From NCBI RefSeq assembly GCF_031457455.1, contig NZ_JAVDWU010000001.1, positions 868,001-932,000 of the forward strand: 64,000 nucleotides of DNA, written 5' to 3'. The notes under the pieces are model-generated. The model saw only the letters and a list, made by a program, of their open reading frames with translations. It had not been told where the DNA came from and did not search any database. This document shows, one piece after another, positions 52,708-60,696 of this stretch (the first letter of the stretch is position 1; each line of letters opens with the position of its first letter). A program made the translations under genes and the position numbers. The DNA comes from Hydrogenophaga palleronii_A (GTDB lineage Bacteria > Pseudomonadota > Gammaproteobacteria > Burkholderiales > Burkholderiaceae_C).

Positions 52708-53502
52708 ATGCCCGCAACCGCTACCGCTGTCGCCCCCTCCGTCGAGCTCAGGAATGCGCTTGAAGTTCGCAACCTGAACTTCTATTACGGCAAATTCCAG
52801 GGGCTGAAGAACGTGAACATGAACATCGCCGAACGCAAGGTCACCGCTTTCATCGGCCCTTCGGGCTGCGGAAAGTCCACCTTGCTGCGCACGCTCAACC
52901 GCATGTACAGCCTTTACCCCGGTCAACGCGCCGAGGGAGAGATCAACTTCTACGGCCAAAACATCCTGGACAAAAAACAGGACCTGAACCTGCTGCGTGC
53001 CCGCATCGGCATGGTGTTCCAGAAGCCCACACCGTTCCCGATGACCATCTACGACAACATTGCTTTCGGTGTGCGCCTTTATGAGAACCTGAACAAGAGC
53101 GACATGGATGATCGGGTTGAATGGGCGCTGTCCAAGGCGGCCCTGTGGGGTGAGGTGAAGGACAAACTGGGCCAGAACGGCCTGTCGCTCTCAGGTGGCC
53201 AGCAGCAGCGGCTTTGCATTGCCCGCAGTGTGGCGGTGAAGCCATCGGTGCTGTTGCTGGATGAACCCACCTCGGCGCTGGACCCGATCTCCACCGGCAA
53301 GGTGGAAGAGTTGGTGCATGAGCTCAAGGCGGACTACACGATCGCGATCGTCACCCACAACATGCAACAGGCCGCGCGCTGCAGCGATTTCACCGCCTAC
53401 ATGTACCTGGGTGAACTGATCGAGTTTGGATCCACTGAGCAGATCTTCTTCAAGCCCAGCCGGACCGAAACCGAAGACTACATCACGGGTCGTTTCGGTT
53501 GA
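52708..53502 (+). CDS. pstB: Phosphate ABC transporter ATPase PstB
   Basis: An ABC ATPase of 264 residues. Walker A is FIGPSGCGKSTLLRT (about 49-63), the Q-loop is in MVFQKPTPFPM, the signature is LSGGQQQRLCIARS, Walker B is VLLLDEPTSALDP and the switch His is in IVTHNMQQAAR. The phosphate-specific features, such as QKPTPFPMTIYDNIAFG, identify PstB. It energises phosphate import and, with PhoU and PhoR, relays phosphate status. Confidence 0.97.
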   Translation: MPATATAVAPSVELRNALEVRNLNFYYGKFQGLKNVNMNIAERKVTAFIGPSGCGKSTLLRTLNRMYSLYPGQRAEGEINFYGQNILDKKQDLNLLRARIGMVFQKPTPFPMTIYDNIAFGVRLYENLNKSDMDDRVEWALSKAALWGEVKDKLGQNGLSLSGGQQQRLCIARSVAVKPSVLLLDEPTSALDPISTGKVEELVHELKADYTIAIVTHNMQQAARCSDFTAYMYLGELIEFGSTEQIFFKPSRTETEDYITGRFG

Positions 53503-53542
53503 AATTCCATACGGATCCATTTTGTTCAGGGGAGACCACCAC

Positions 53543-54244
53543 ATGAGCGACAAACACATTTCCAGCCAGTTCGACGCCGAACTGAACTCCATTTCCACCA
53601 ATGTGCTCGAGATGGGCGGCATGGTCGAATCCCAGCTCCATCAGGCGGTTTATGCGCTGGTGAACATGAGCATGGAGTCGGCCGAGCAGGTGATCGAGAA
53701 CGAGGCTCGCATCAACCAGATGGAGCTCCATATCGATCACGAGATCATCTCCACCATCGGTCGCCGTCAGCCGACCGCGCGCGATCTCCGCTTCCTGATG
53801 GCCATCTCGCGCACCACGCAGAATCTGGAGCGCGCCGGAGACGAGGTGGCGCGCATCGCGCGCATGGTCAAGTCGATCATTGAGAGCGGCTCACCGCGAA
53901 ATCTGCCGATTTCAGAACTGCGCCTGGCCGCCGACCTGGCTTCGGCCTTGCTGCGAAAATCACTGGATTCTTTCGCCCGGCTGGACACCACGATGGCAGT
54001 GGCCATCATCAAGGGCGACAACGAAATCGACAATGAATACAACGGCTTTCTGCGAAAGCTCATCACCTACATGATGGAAGACGCCCGCACCATCTCGCCC
54101 AGTCTGGATTTGCTGTTCCTGGCCAAATCGATCGAACGCGTCGGTGACCATGCCAAGAACATTGCCGAACAGATCATCTTTATCGTCAAAGGGGAAGATG
54201 TGCGCCATTCCTCGATGGACAACGTGGAGTCGGTGGTCGGATGA
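53543..54244 (+). CDS. phoU: Phosphate signalling protein PhoU
   Basis: An all-helical regulator of 233 residues made of two PhoU repeats, each with the metal-binding pattern ExxxD/DxxxD type (ERAGDEVARIARM in the first, ERVGDHAKNIAEQI in the second). It connects the Pst transporter with the PhoR kinase and keeps the Pho response off when phosphate is plentiful. The ATG at 53543 follows AGGGGAG. It lies 40 bases after pstB. Confidence 0.95.
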   Translation: MSDKHISSQFDAELNSISTNVLEMGGMVESQLHQAVYALVNMSMESAEQVIENEARINQMELHIDHEIISTIGRRQPTARDLRFLMAISRTTQNLERAGDEVARIARMVKSIIESGSPRNLPISELRLAADLASALLRKSLDSFARLDTTMAVAIIKGDNEIDNEYNGFLRKLITYMMEDARTISPSLDLLFLAKSIERVGDHAKNIAEQIIFIVKGEDVRHSSMDNVESVVG

Positions 54245-54293
54245 TCGACATCTCTTGCTACTTCCGTCCGGCGGGCTTTGAGAGGGCCTCACG

Positions 54294-55025
54294 ATGAGAA
54301 AACTGCCCCGTGTGCTGGTGGTCGAGGACGAGCCGTCCATCGCGGAGCTGATTGCCGTCAACTTGCGGCACAACGGCTTTGCACCCACGGTGGTGTTCGA
54401 TGGGGCCGCTGCACAGCGCGAAGTGGACGCCGTGCTGCCTGATGTGATCCTGCTCGACTGGATGTTGCCCGGGGAAAGCGGCGCGTCGTTGGCCCGCCAG
54501 TGGCGCAAGAACGAGCGCACAAAAACCGTGCCCATCCTCATGCTCACCGCTCGCAGCGACGAGTCCGACAAGGTCCAGGGCCTGGACGCAGGTGCCGACG
54601 ACTACATCACCAAACCGTTCTCAACCCAGGAGCTGCTGGCGCGCATCCGGGCGGTGCTGCGCCGGCGCGCTCCTGAAATCGTCAACGACTCCGTTCAGGT
54701 GGGTGAACTTGCACTCGACGCGGGCACGTACCGCATCACTTTCCGGGGCGCCGAATTGAAGGTCGGCCCGACGGAATTCAAGCTCCTTCACTACCTCATG
54801 AAGCACGCCGAACGCGTGCACACCCGTGGTACGCTGCTCGACAAGATCTGGGGAGATCATGTCTTCATTGAGGAGCGGACCGTGGATGTGCATGTCAAAC
54901 GTTTGAGGGAGTCGCTCGGTGAAGCGGCCGGCATGGTCGAAACCGTGCGTGGGGCAGGGTACAGGCTGACCGCCATGAACAACACGGGCCGCACGGCACA
55001 AATGTCTTCCAGTCCCAGCGCATGA
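54294..55025 (+). CDS. phoB: Phosphate regulon response regulator PhoB
   Basis: An OmpR-class regulator of 243 residues. Receiver (1-120): acidic pair in VVEDEPS, phospho-Asp in ILLDWMLPGESG, MLTARSDESDKVQGLDAGADDY, TKPFS. The winged-helix output domain (about 140-232) ends in RTVDVHVKRLRESL and VRGAGYRL. It should bind the Pho boxes noted upstream of pstS and ppk1. It overlaps phoR by four bases (ATGA). Confidence 0.95.
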   Translation: MRKLPRVLVVEDEPSIAELIAVNLRHNGFAPTVVFDGAAAQREVDAVLPDVILLDWMLPGESGASLARQWRKNERTKTVPILMLTARSDESDKVQGLDAGADDYITKPFSTQELLARIRAVLRRRAPEIVNDSVQVGELALDAGTYRITFRGAELKVGPTEFKLLHYLMKHAERVHTRGTLLDKIWGDHVFIEERTVDVHVKRLRESLGEAAGMVETVRGAGYRLTAMNNTGRTAQMSSSPSA

Positions 55026-56332
55026 CCCGCCGCGCGATCGAGCTGCTGCTCCTGGTGGCCTTGGGGGCGGTGGCCGGTTGGATCCGCGGTACCGAGGGCT
55101 GGACATTTGGTGGCGCCTTGGTGGGCGCACTGGGCTGGAGTGTTCTGGATGGTTTGCGGGCCCGAAGCGTGCTGCGCTGGCTGAACAAGGGTGAAGTTTC
55201 GCGGGCACCCGATCTCTCGGGCATCTGGGGCGAGCTCGTCGATCGCAACCGCAAGCTGATTCGCCGACTTGAAAAGAAGGTGAACAACAGCGACGCTCGC
55301 CTGGAAGATTTTCTCGCCGCGATACAGGCCTCACCCAACGGGGTGGTTTTGCTGGACGCGGCAGGCCGGATTGAATGGTCCAACCTCACGGCCGCCAATC
55401 AGCTCGGATTCGATCCCCAGCGCGATCTGGGCCAGTATGTGCGCAACCTTGTGAGAAACCCCGCCTTCACGGCGTACATGACCGCTGGCAATTTCCAGCA
55501 CGAGATCCAGATCGATGGACCGGGCGTGAGACCCTCTCAGCCCACCAAGATCCTCCTGCAGTTGCACCCCTACGGCAAGAAGCGCAAGCTGATGCTGACG
55601 CGGGACGTCACGGCGGTGCAGCTGGCAGAAGCCATGCGGCGCGACTTTGTGGCCAACGTCTCGCACGAGATCCGGACGCCGTTGACCGTGCTCAGCGGCT
55701 TCGTGGAAACCATGCAGACCATCCCGCTGGAGGAGGCCGACCGGACCCGCTACCTGAGCCTCATGAGCCAGCAGGCGCAGCGCATGCAGACCCTGGTCAG
55801 CGACCTGCTCACGCTCTCCAGGCTGGAGGGCAGTCCGGCACCTGGTCAGGGTGAGTGGATCGACAGTGGCGAACTCCTTCAACACGTGGTGCAGGAAGCG
55901 CGCGGTTTGTCCGAAGTGATCGCCAAACCGGTGCACACCATTGAGCCTGTGGCGGGGGCGCCCGTGTGGGTGGCGGGCGTCAAGACCGAGTTGCTCAGCG
56001 CGATGTCGAATCTGCTCAGCAACGCGGTGCGCTACACACCAGGTGGCGGAACGATCCGTGCAGGCTGGCAGGTGCGACCAGATGGGATCGGAGAATTCTT
56101 CGTGGAAGACACAGGCCCTGGCATTGCCGAAGAACACTTGCCTCGACTCACCGAGCGCTTCTACCGCGTGGATCGCAGTCGTTCACGCGAGACCGGTGGC
56201 ACAGGCCTTGGACTGGCCATCGTGAAACATGTGGCACAGCGCCATGGCGGCCAGATCGAGGTTGAAAGCGTTCTGGGCGAGGGCTCACGCTTCATGATGC
56301 TGCTTCCCGCTTCTAGGGTTCGTGTGCACTGA
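55022..56332 (+). CDS. phoR: Phosphate regulon sensor kinase PhoR
   Basis: A kinase of 436 residues: one or two short N-terminal membrane helices (about 6-40), a linker, a PAS domain (about 95-195, ASPNGVVLLDAAGRIEWSN), HisKA with the phosphorylated His in ANVSHEIRTPLTVLSGF (about residue 218) and an HATPase with EDTGPGI and GGTGLGLAIVKHVAQRHGG. The absence of a large periplasmic sensor fits PhoR, which reads the Pst transporter state through PhoU. The start overlaps the phoB stop. Confidence 0.95.
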   Translation: MTRRAIELLLLVALGAVAGWIRGTEGWTFGGALVGALGWSVLDGLRARSVLRWLNKGEVSRAPDLSGIWGELVDRNRKLIRRLEKKVNNSDARLEDFLAAIQASPNGVVLLDAAGRIEWSNLTAANQLGFDPQRDLGQYVRNLVRNPAFTAYMTAGNFQHEIQIDGPGVRPSQPTKILLQLHPYGKKRKLMLTRDVTAVQLAEAMRRDFVANVSHEIRTPLTVLSGFVETMQTIPLEEADRTRYLSLMSQQAQRMQTLVSDLLTLSRLEGSPAPGQGEWIDSGELLQHVVQEARGLSEVIAKPVHTIEPVAGAPVWVAGVKTELLSAMSNLLSNAVRYTPGGGTIRAGWQVRPDGIGEFFVEDTGPGIAEEHLPRLTERFYRVDRSRSRETGGTGLGLAIVKHVAQRHGGQIEVESVLGEGSRFMMLLPASRVRVH

Positions 56333-56424
56333 GAGGCTGAGAGTCTCTCGCCGAAGCGCTTCCGGCGCGAAATGCCCCCTTCCAGAGATACCGTGGAACC
56401 AGCTTCGCCGGGCCACTGGTATCG

Positions 56425-56470
56425 CCCCCTCGAAGGGGGTGACGTGCCGAAGGCGCGGCGCGGGGGTGTA
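56425..56470. repeat. GC-rich palindromic dispersed-type element
   Basis: A hairpin with 6-base arms CCCCCT (56425-56430) and AGGGGG (56434-56439) is followed by GACGTGCCGAAGGCGCGGCG and CGGGGG. Elements of this appearance are repeated many times in Comamonadaceae genomes, generally just after genes. It lies between the convergent phoR and membrane-protein genes and could help end both transcripts. Only one copy is seen in this window, so the repeat nature is from general knowledge. Confidence 0.45.
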
Positions 56471-56477
56471 TCCCAAT

Positions 56478-58286
56478 TCAGTCACTTACGCGTTGGTAGA
56501 GCAGAAGGCTTTCCTTGCGGTCAGACAATCGGCTCACGGTGGCCCGAAATGCCCATTGCGTCAGCGTGACGCGCTCGTCCAGAGTGGGCTGAGTCTCTGG
56601 CGAGACCACCAATGCGCGACATGCCGCACCATCCAGGCCGCCGGTACGGACGAGTTTCAGCGCGCCGTGATGCCACAAGGCCGCAATTTGCGCCTGGCTG
56701 AGGCCGTCCACCAGCACGCAGGATTCAGGGGGCACCAGGCTGGCAATGCGTCTGGACAAGGGGCCATAGCTTCGCCCGAAATCCAGCAACGGCAACCAGA
56801 GTGTCATGAGCAGCAGCCAGCACAGCGTGCTGCCAGCGGCAGGCAGTACCAGACTCTTCCAGATGGCCTGGCGGTGCCGGCCCACGCGCCACTTCACCAG
56901 CCAGAACCATGCAATGGTGGCCAATGCGCCCATCCCGAAGAGAAACCAGGAGAACTCCGGAATGAACCCAGGCGCCAGGCGTGCCACGTTCGCGGCGGGT
57001 TTTGCAGGAACGCCGGTCTGCATGGCCACCCAGATGACCCAGATGATGAGGGCGCAGCCAGTGAAAAACAGCAGTGTGAACCAGTCGATCAAAGCCGAGA
57101 CGCTGCGCCTCAATGTGGGCAATGAAAAGGCAGCCAGCACCGCGAGCGACGGCAACACCAGCAACAAAGCCCGGTCCTCCCGGGCCTGCCAGGCACTGGC
57201 TGCCACACAGATCACCGCGCCCCAGAGCGGCAGCGCCACGTGAGGACTCAGAAGCTGCCGACGCCATGACCACAGGCTCCACAAAACCAGTGGCCAGGCC
57301 GGCCATGTGAACCAGAGAAGCAACCGTCCAAAGCTGAGCCATTCGTCCGGGAACGAGGATGTTTGCGAGTCGTCTGGACCCGGCAGCACAGCCATGCCCG
57401 ACAGGCCTGGTATGCCTGAGGCGCTGGCGCCTGATGGCGCCCATTCGGTCAAAAAAGGCAGGTGGGGAATGGAAAGCCAGCCCATCCACAGTCCAAGCAG
57501 GGTGACAGCCACCAGGCCCCCGCCCATCACCAACCGGCCGCTGAGGCGGTGGCCTTCGCTGCTCGCCGTTCCCCATCCAACCGGTGCCGGTGATTTCCCC
57601 AGCAAAAGCAGCCATCCCGTTGCGAGCAGCAGCGCCTGCCAACCCATCGCACTGAGAAAGAGCCCCAGCATGGCGAGTGATCCCATCCCCAGACTTAGCA
57701 ATCGCCGATCTCCCGCACCCGGCGCCAATCGAGCCATTGCATGCAGCAGCACCGCCAGCAATGCCAACCGGACCAGATCGGGTGTGGTTTCATGGCCCAG
57801 CTGTGCCAGGCCCAGGCAGGCGATGAGCGCCAGCAGGCCGGCGTCGGCCAGCGCACGCGCATAGTCCCGTGGGCTCGCCTCGCCACCAAACGCAAAAGCC
57901 ACAGGCTGCGCCGCGGGCAGGCGTGCCAGGTGGTAAACCGTGTACCAGGTACTCGCCAGGGTGATCAGCAACAGTGCGGCAAAAGGAATCCGGGAGGCAA
58001 AGACCGGGTCCAGAAACGGCAGCAGTTTGATGAACAGTGCGCCTATCCAGTAGGGCAGCAGTGCATTCTCTTGCGGTGCCGCCCCCAGCAACTGCGGCTG
58101 CAACCAGCTGCTCAGTCCTTGTGCCAGCTCCTGCATGACGCCAAACGAGCCAACGTCGTCCACCTTCCATGGCTCGCGGCCCAGGAAGCCTGGAAGAACA
58201 TACGCTGCACAGAACAGCAGCAGCGCAAGGCGGGGAAGAGGGCGCACCGCCGTTTGGGTGACGATGGCAGGGGTCGGTCGGTTCAC
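56478..58286 (-). CDS. Polytopic membrane protein, GT39/PMT-like glycosyltransferase family
   Basis: A protein of about 602 residues with some 12 hydrophobic segments. Near the N-terminus it has LPGFLGREPWKVDDVGSFGVM, resembling the first periplasmic loop of PMT/ArnT-type glycosyltransferases where an acidic pair is catalytic, and YWIGALFIKLLPFLDPVFASRIPFA, also family-like. These enzymes move sugars from lipid carriers to lipid A or proteins. The start is uncertain: GTG at 58286 is chosen as the open frame before it runs through the rpmE2 terminator and coding region. The last third is a soluble domain. Confidence 0.65.
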   Translation of the reverse strand: MNRPTPAIVTQTAVRPLPRLALLLFCAAYVLPGFLGREPWKVDDVGSFGVMQELAQGLSSWLQPQLLGAAPQENALLPYWIGALFIKLLPFLDPVFASRIPFAALLLITLASTWYTVYHLARLPAAQPVAFAFGGEASPRDYARALADAGLLALIACLGLAQLGHETTPDLVRLALLAVLLHAMARLAPGAGDRRLLSLGMGSLAMLGLFLSAMGWQALLLATGWLLLLGKSPAPVGWGTASSEGHRLSGRLVMGGGLVAVTLLGLWMGWLSIPHLPFLTEWAPSGASASGIPGLSGMAVLPGPDDSQTSSFPDEWLSFGRLLLWFTWPAWPLVLWSLWSWRRQLLSPHVALPLWGAVICVAASAWQAREDRALLLVLPSLAVLAAFSLPTLRRSVSALIDWFTLLFFTGCALIIWVIWVAMQTGVPAKPAANVARLAPGFIPEFSWFLFGMGALATIAWFWLVKWRVGRHRQAIWKSLVLPAAGSTLCWLLLMTLWLPLLDFGRSYGPLSRRIASLVPPESCVLVDGLSQAQIAALWHHGALKLVRTGGLDGAACRALVVSPETQPTLDERVTLTQWAFRATVSRLSDRKESLLLYQRVSD

Positions 58287-58342
58287 TGCGGGCAATATAC
58301 AGGCGCTCGCGCCTTTCGGCCTTGGCCGGATGTGAATTGATG

Positions 58343-58378
58343 AAAAAAAAGCAGCCTGTGCAGGCTGCTTTTTTTTTT
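58343..58378 (-). terminator. Intrinsic terminator downstream of rpmE2
   Basis: Arms GCAGCCTG and CAGGCTGC flank a two-base loop and are extended by A-runs on one side and T-runs on the other, so it can work in both directions. On the minus strand it ends rpmE2 transcription 45 bases after the stop codon. Confidence 0.9.
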
Positions 58379-58422
58379 CAGGAGGCGGGGCAGGCATCAG
58401 ACGGATGCAAGCCTTGGCCAGC

Positions 58423-58686
58423 TCACTTGGCGGCGGGGGTACCCTTGCCGTAGCGATTGCGGAAGCGCTCCACGCGACCACCCATGTTGTCCACGCTCTT
58501 CTGGGTGCCGGTGTAGAAGGGGTGCGACTCGCTGGAAGTATCCAGCTTGTACAGCGGCAGCTCGCGGCCGTCTTCCATCTTGATCATCTCTTTCGTGTTG
58601 GCGCAGGAGCGGGTCACGAACTTGAAACCGTTGGAGAGGTCCTGGAAGCAGATTTCGCGGTAGTTGGGGTGAATGCCGTCTTTCAT
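58423..58686 (-). CDS. rpmE2: 50S ribosomal protein L31 type B
   Basis: A ribosomal protein of 87 residues. It starts MKDGIHPNYREICFQDLSNG and carries SHPFYTGTQKSVDNMGGRVERF, characteristic of L31. It lacks the CxxC zinc-binding pairs, which marks the zinc-independent type B. A promoter with an extended -10 box and a hairpin-forming leader precede it. It is the gene after rho on the same strand, with its own promoter overlapping the end of rho. Confidence 0.95.
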   Translation of the reverse strand: MKDGIHPNYREICFQDLSNGFKFVTRSCANTKEMIKMEDGRELPLYKLDTSSESHPFYTGTQKSVDNMGGRVERFRNRYGKGTPAAK

Positions 58687-58717
58687 GACGTTTCCTTCAG
58701 GTCAGGTGCGGCAGCCG

Positions 58718-58736
58718 CAGGGAAACCATTTCCCTG
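58718..58736 (-). promoter_or_regulatory. Leader hairpin before rpmE2
   Basis: Perfect 8-base arms CAGGGAAA and TTTCCCTG around three bases, 32-50 bases before the L31 start codon and inside the transcript predicted from the TGCTAGAAT promoter. It could be a ribosomal-protein autoregulatory leader or a metalloregulator operator. Confidence 0.45.
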
Positions 58737-58763
58737 TACTTGTCGCGATTAGCAAAGCTTTGG

Positions 58764-58769
58764 ATTCTA
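58764..58769 (-). promoter_or_regulatory. Extended -10 promoter of rpmE2
   Basis: On the minus strand the sequence reads TGCTAGAAT, an extended -10 element. No good -35 box is present, which is acceptable for this promoter class. It lies just after the rho stop codon and gives a leader of about 70 bases. Confidence 0.5.
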
Positions 58770-58782
58770 GCACGCAGGGGCG

Positions 58783-60045
58783 TTAGCCACCTCGCCGCAT
58801 CATGTCGAAGAACTCGGAGTTGTTCTTGGTTGATTTCATGCTCTTGAGCACCATCTCCATGGCCTCGATTTCGTCCATGTTGTACATGAACTGGCGCAGG
58901 ATGCGGGTTTTTTGCAAGATCTCGGGCTGCAGCAGCAGCTCTTCCCGGCGGGTGCCGCTGCGGTTGAGCTGGATGGAAGGGAACACGCGTTTTTCGTACA
59001 GACGGCGGTCGAGGTGGATTTCGCAGTTGCCGGTGCCCTTGAATTCTTCAAAGATCACTTCGTCCATGCGCGAGCCGGTGTCGACCAACGCGGTGGCGAT
59101 GATGGTGAGCGAACCGCCTTCTTCAATCTTGCGCGCTGCACCAAAAAAGCGCTTGGGGCGCTGCAGCGCATTGGCGTCCACACCGCCGGTGAGCACCTTG
59201 CCGCTGGAGGGCAGCACGTTGTTGTAGGCGCGAGCCAGACGAGTGATCGAGTCGAGCATGATCACCACGTCTTTTTTCAGCTCGACCAGGCGCTTGGCGC
59301 GCTCGATCACCATTTCGGCCACGTGCACGTGGCGCGCTGCAGGTTCGTCGAAAGTGGAGGCAATGACTTCGCCGCGCACGGTGCGCTGCATTTCGGTCAC
59401 TTCTTCGGGGCGCTCGTCGACCAGCAGCACCATCAGCTCCACCTCGGGGTGGTTGGCTGCAATGGCGTGGCAGATGTGCTGCATCATCACCGTCTTGCCG
59501 CTCTTTGGCGGTGCCACGATCAGTGCGCGCTGGCCTCGGCCGATGGGGGAAATGATGTCGATCACCCGGCCGGTGATGTTTTCGTCGCTCTTGATGTCAC
59601 GTTCCAGGCGCATCTGTTCCTTGGGGAACAGCGGCGTCAGGTTCTCGAACATGATCTTGTGCTTGTTGTCCTCGGGGGGCAGGCCGTTGATCTTGTCGAG
59701 CTTGTTCAGGGCAAAGTAGCGCTCGCCATCCTTCGGGATCCGAACCTCACCCTCGATCATGTCGCCGGTGTGCAGGTTGAAGCGGCGGATCTGGCTCGGC
59801 GAAATGTAGATGTCGTCGGTGCTGGCGGTGTAGCTGGTGTCGGGCGCCCGCAGGAAGCCGAAACCGTCGGGCAACACTTCAAGCACGCCGTCGGCATTCA
59901 CCAGTTCGCCGCCTTTGGCGCGCTTCTTGATGATGGCAAACATGAGCTCCTGCTTGCGCATGCGGCCGGTGTTTTCGATCTCAAGGGCTTCTGCCTGCTT
60001 GAGGACTTCAGACACGTGCAGTGCCTTGAGTTCGTTGAGGTGCAT
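58783..60045 (-). CDS. rho: Transcription termination factor Rho
   Basis: A hexameric RNA helicase of 420 residues, full length. The N-terminal Rho-N domain starts MHLNELKALHVSEVLK; the RNA-binding cold-shock domain includes GVLEVLPDGFGFLR and the Y-D-I-Y pattern (DDIYISPSQIRRF). The ATPase has Walker A APPKSGKTVMMQ and Walker B DVVIMLDSITRLARAYN. The C-terminal SKNNSEFF end is typical. The start at 60045 is the family start. Downstream of trxA on the same strand, as in many proteobacteria. Confidence 0.97.
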   Translation of the reverse strand: MHLNELKALHVSEVLKQAEALEIENTGRMRKQELMFAIIKKRAKGGELVNADGVLEVLPDGFGFLRAPDTSYTASTDDIYISPSQIRRFNLHTGDMIEGEVRIPKDGERYFALNKLDKINGLPPEDNKHKIMFENLTPLFPKEQMRLERDIKSDENITGRVIDIISPIGRGQRALIVAPPKSGKTVMMQHICHAIAANHPEVELMVLLVDERPEEVTEMQRTVRGEVIASTFDEPAARHVHVAEMVIERAKRLVELKKDVVIMLDSITRLARAYNNVLPSSGKVLTGGVDANALQRPKRFFGAARKIEEGGSLTIIATALVDTGSRMDEVIFEEFKGTGNCEIHLDRRLYEKRVFPSIQLNRSGTRREELLLQPEILQKTRILRQFMYNMDEIEAMEMVLKSMKSTKNNSEFFDMMRRGG

Positions 60046-60171
60046 GGAATTCACTCCGAGAGGGAGTTGAGTCAAAAACCGGGGGGAGGGTGCGCCGGCG
60101 TCTGGTTGTCAGACGGTGCGCTGGGGTGAGGCTGGACTCTGTCAGTGCAGCTCTGGCGAAATTATGACAGG

Positions 60172-60234
60172 AAAAAAGCAGTCCGGCGCATGGGATTCGG
60201 GCATTGCACCCGGCATGTGCTTTGTGGACTGCTT
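60172..60234 (-). terminator. Terminator downstream of trxA
   Basis: On the minus strand AAGCAGTCC (60234-60226) pairs with GGACTGCTT (60184-60176), followed by a run of T. About 40 bases between the arms can form smaller stems (GCCGGG with CCCG-type pairs). It would separate trxA from rho. Confidence 0.6.
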
Positions 60235-60248
60235 GTTGCGATCGGGAA

Positions 60249-60581
60249 TCAGGACAGCTGCTGGTCGATGAAGGCAGTCAGCTGTGCCTTGCTCAACGCG
60301 CCCACCTTGGTGGCTGCCGGTTGGCCGCCCTTGAACAGGATCAGCGTCGGAATGCCGCGAATGCCAAACTTGGCGGGCACGTCGCGGTTGTCGTCCACAT
60401 TGAGCTTGGCAATCTTCAATTTGCCGTCGTAAGTGCCGGCCACCTCGTCGAGGATAGGGGCAATCATTTTGCATGGGCCGCACCATTCGGCCCAGAAATC
60501 GACCAGCACGGGCGCCTGTGCGTCCAGCACATCGGCCTTGAAGCTTGCATCAGAAACGTGTTTGATCAGGTCGCTGGCCAT
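60249..60581 (-). CDS. trxA: Thioredoxin
   Basis: A thioredoxin of 110 residues with the redox motif WAEWCGPCKMIAP (about 31-43), the cis-proline in RGIPTLILF and the C-terminal helix. It reduces disulfides in the cytoplasm. It is the gene before rho in the same direction and diverges from the addB-like gene with 115 bases between. Confidence 0.97.
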   Translation of the reverse strand: MASDLIKHVSDASFKADVLDAQAPVLVDFWAEWCGPCKMIAPILDEVAGTYDGKLKIAKLNVDDNRDVPAKFGIRGIPTLILFKGGQPAATKVGALSKAQLTAFIDQQLS

Positions 60582-60696
60582 GTATCTTCCTAAGGAACGT
60601 TGAACGGGGAAGTTAAAGTCTGTACACCATCAGCGGGAGCCATGAGGCCAACCGCTTCAGCGTCAACGACGTCATTGTGACAGAAACCCCTATTCC

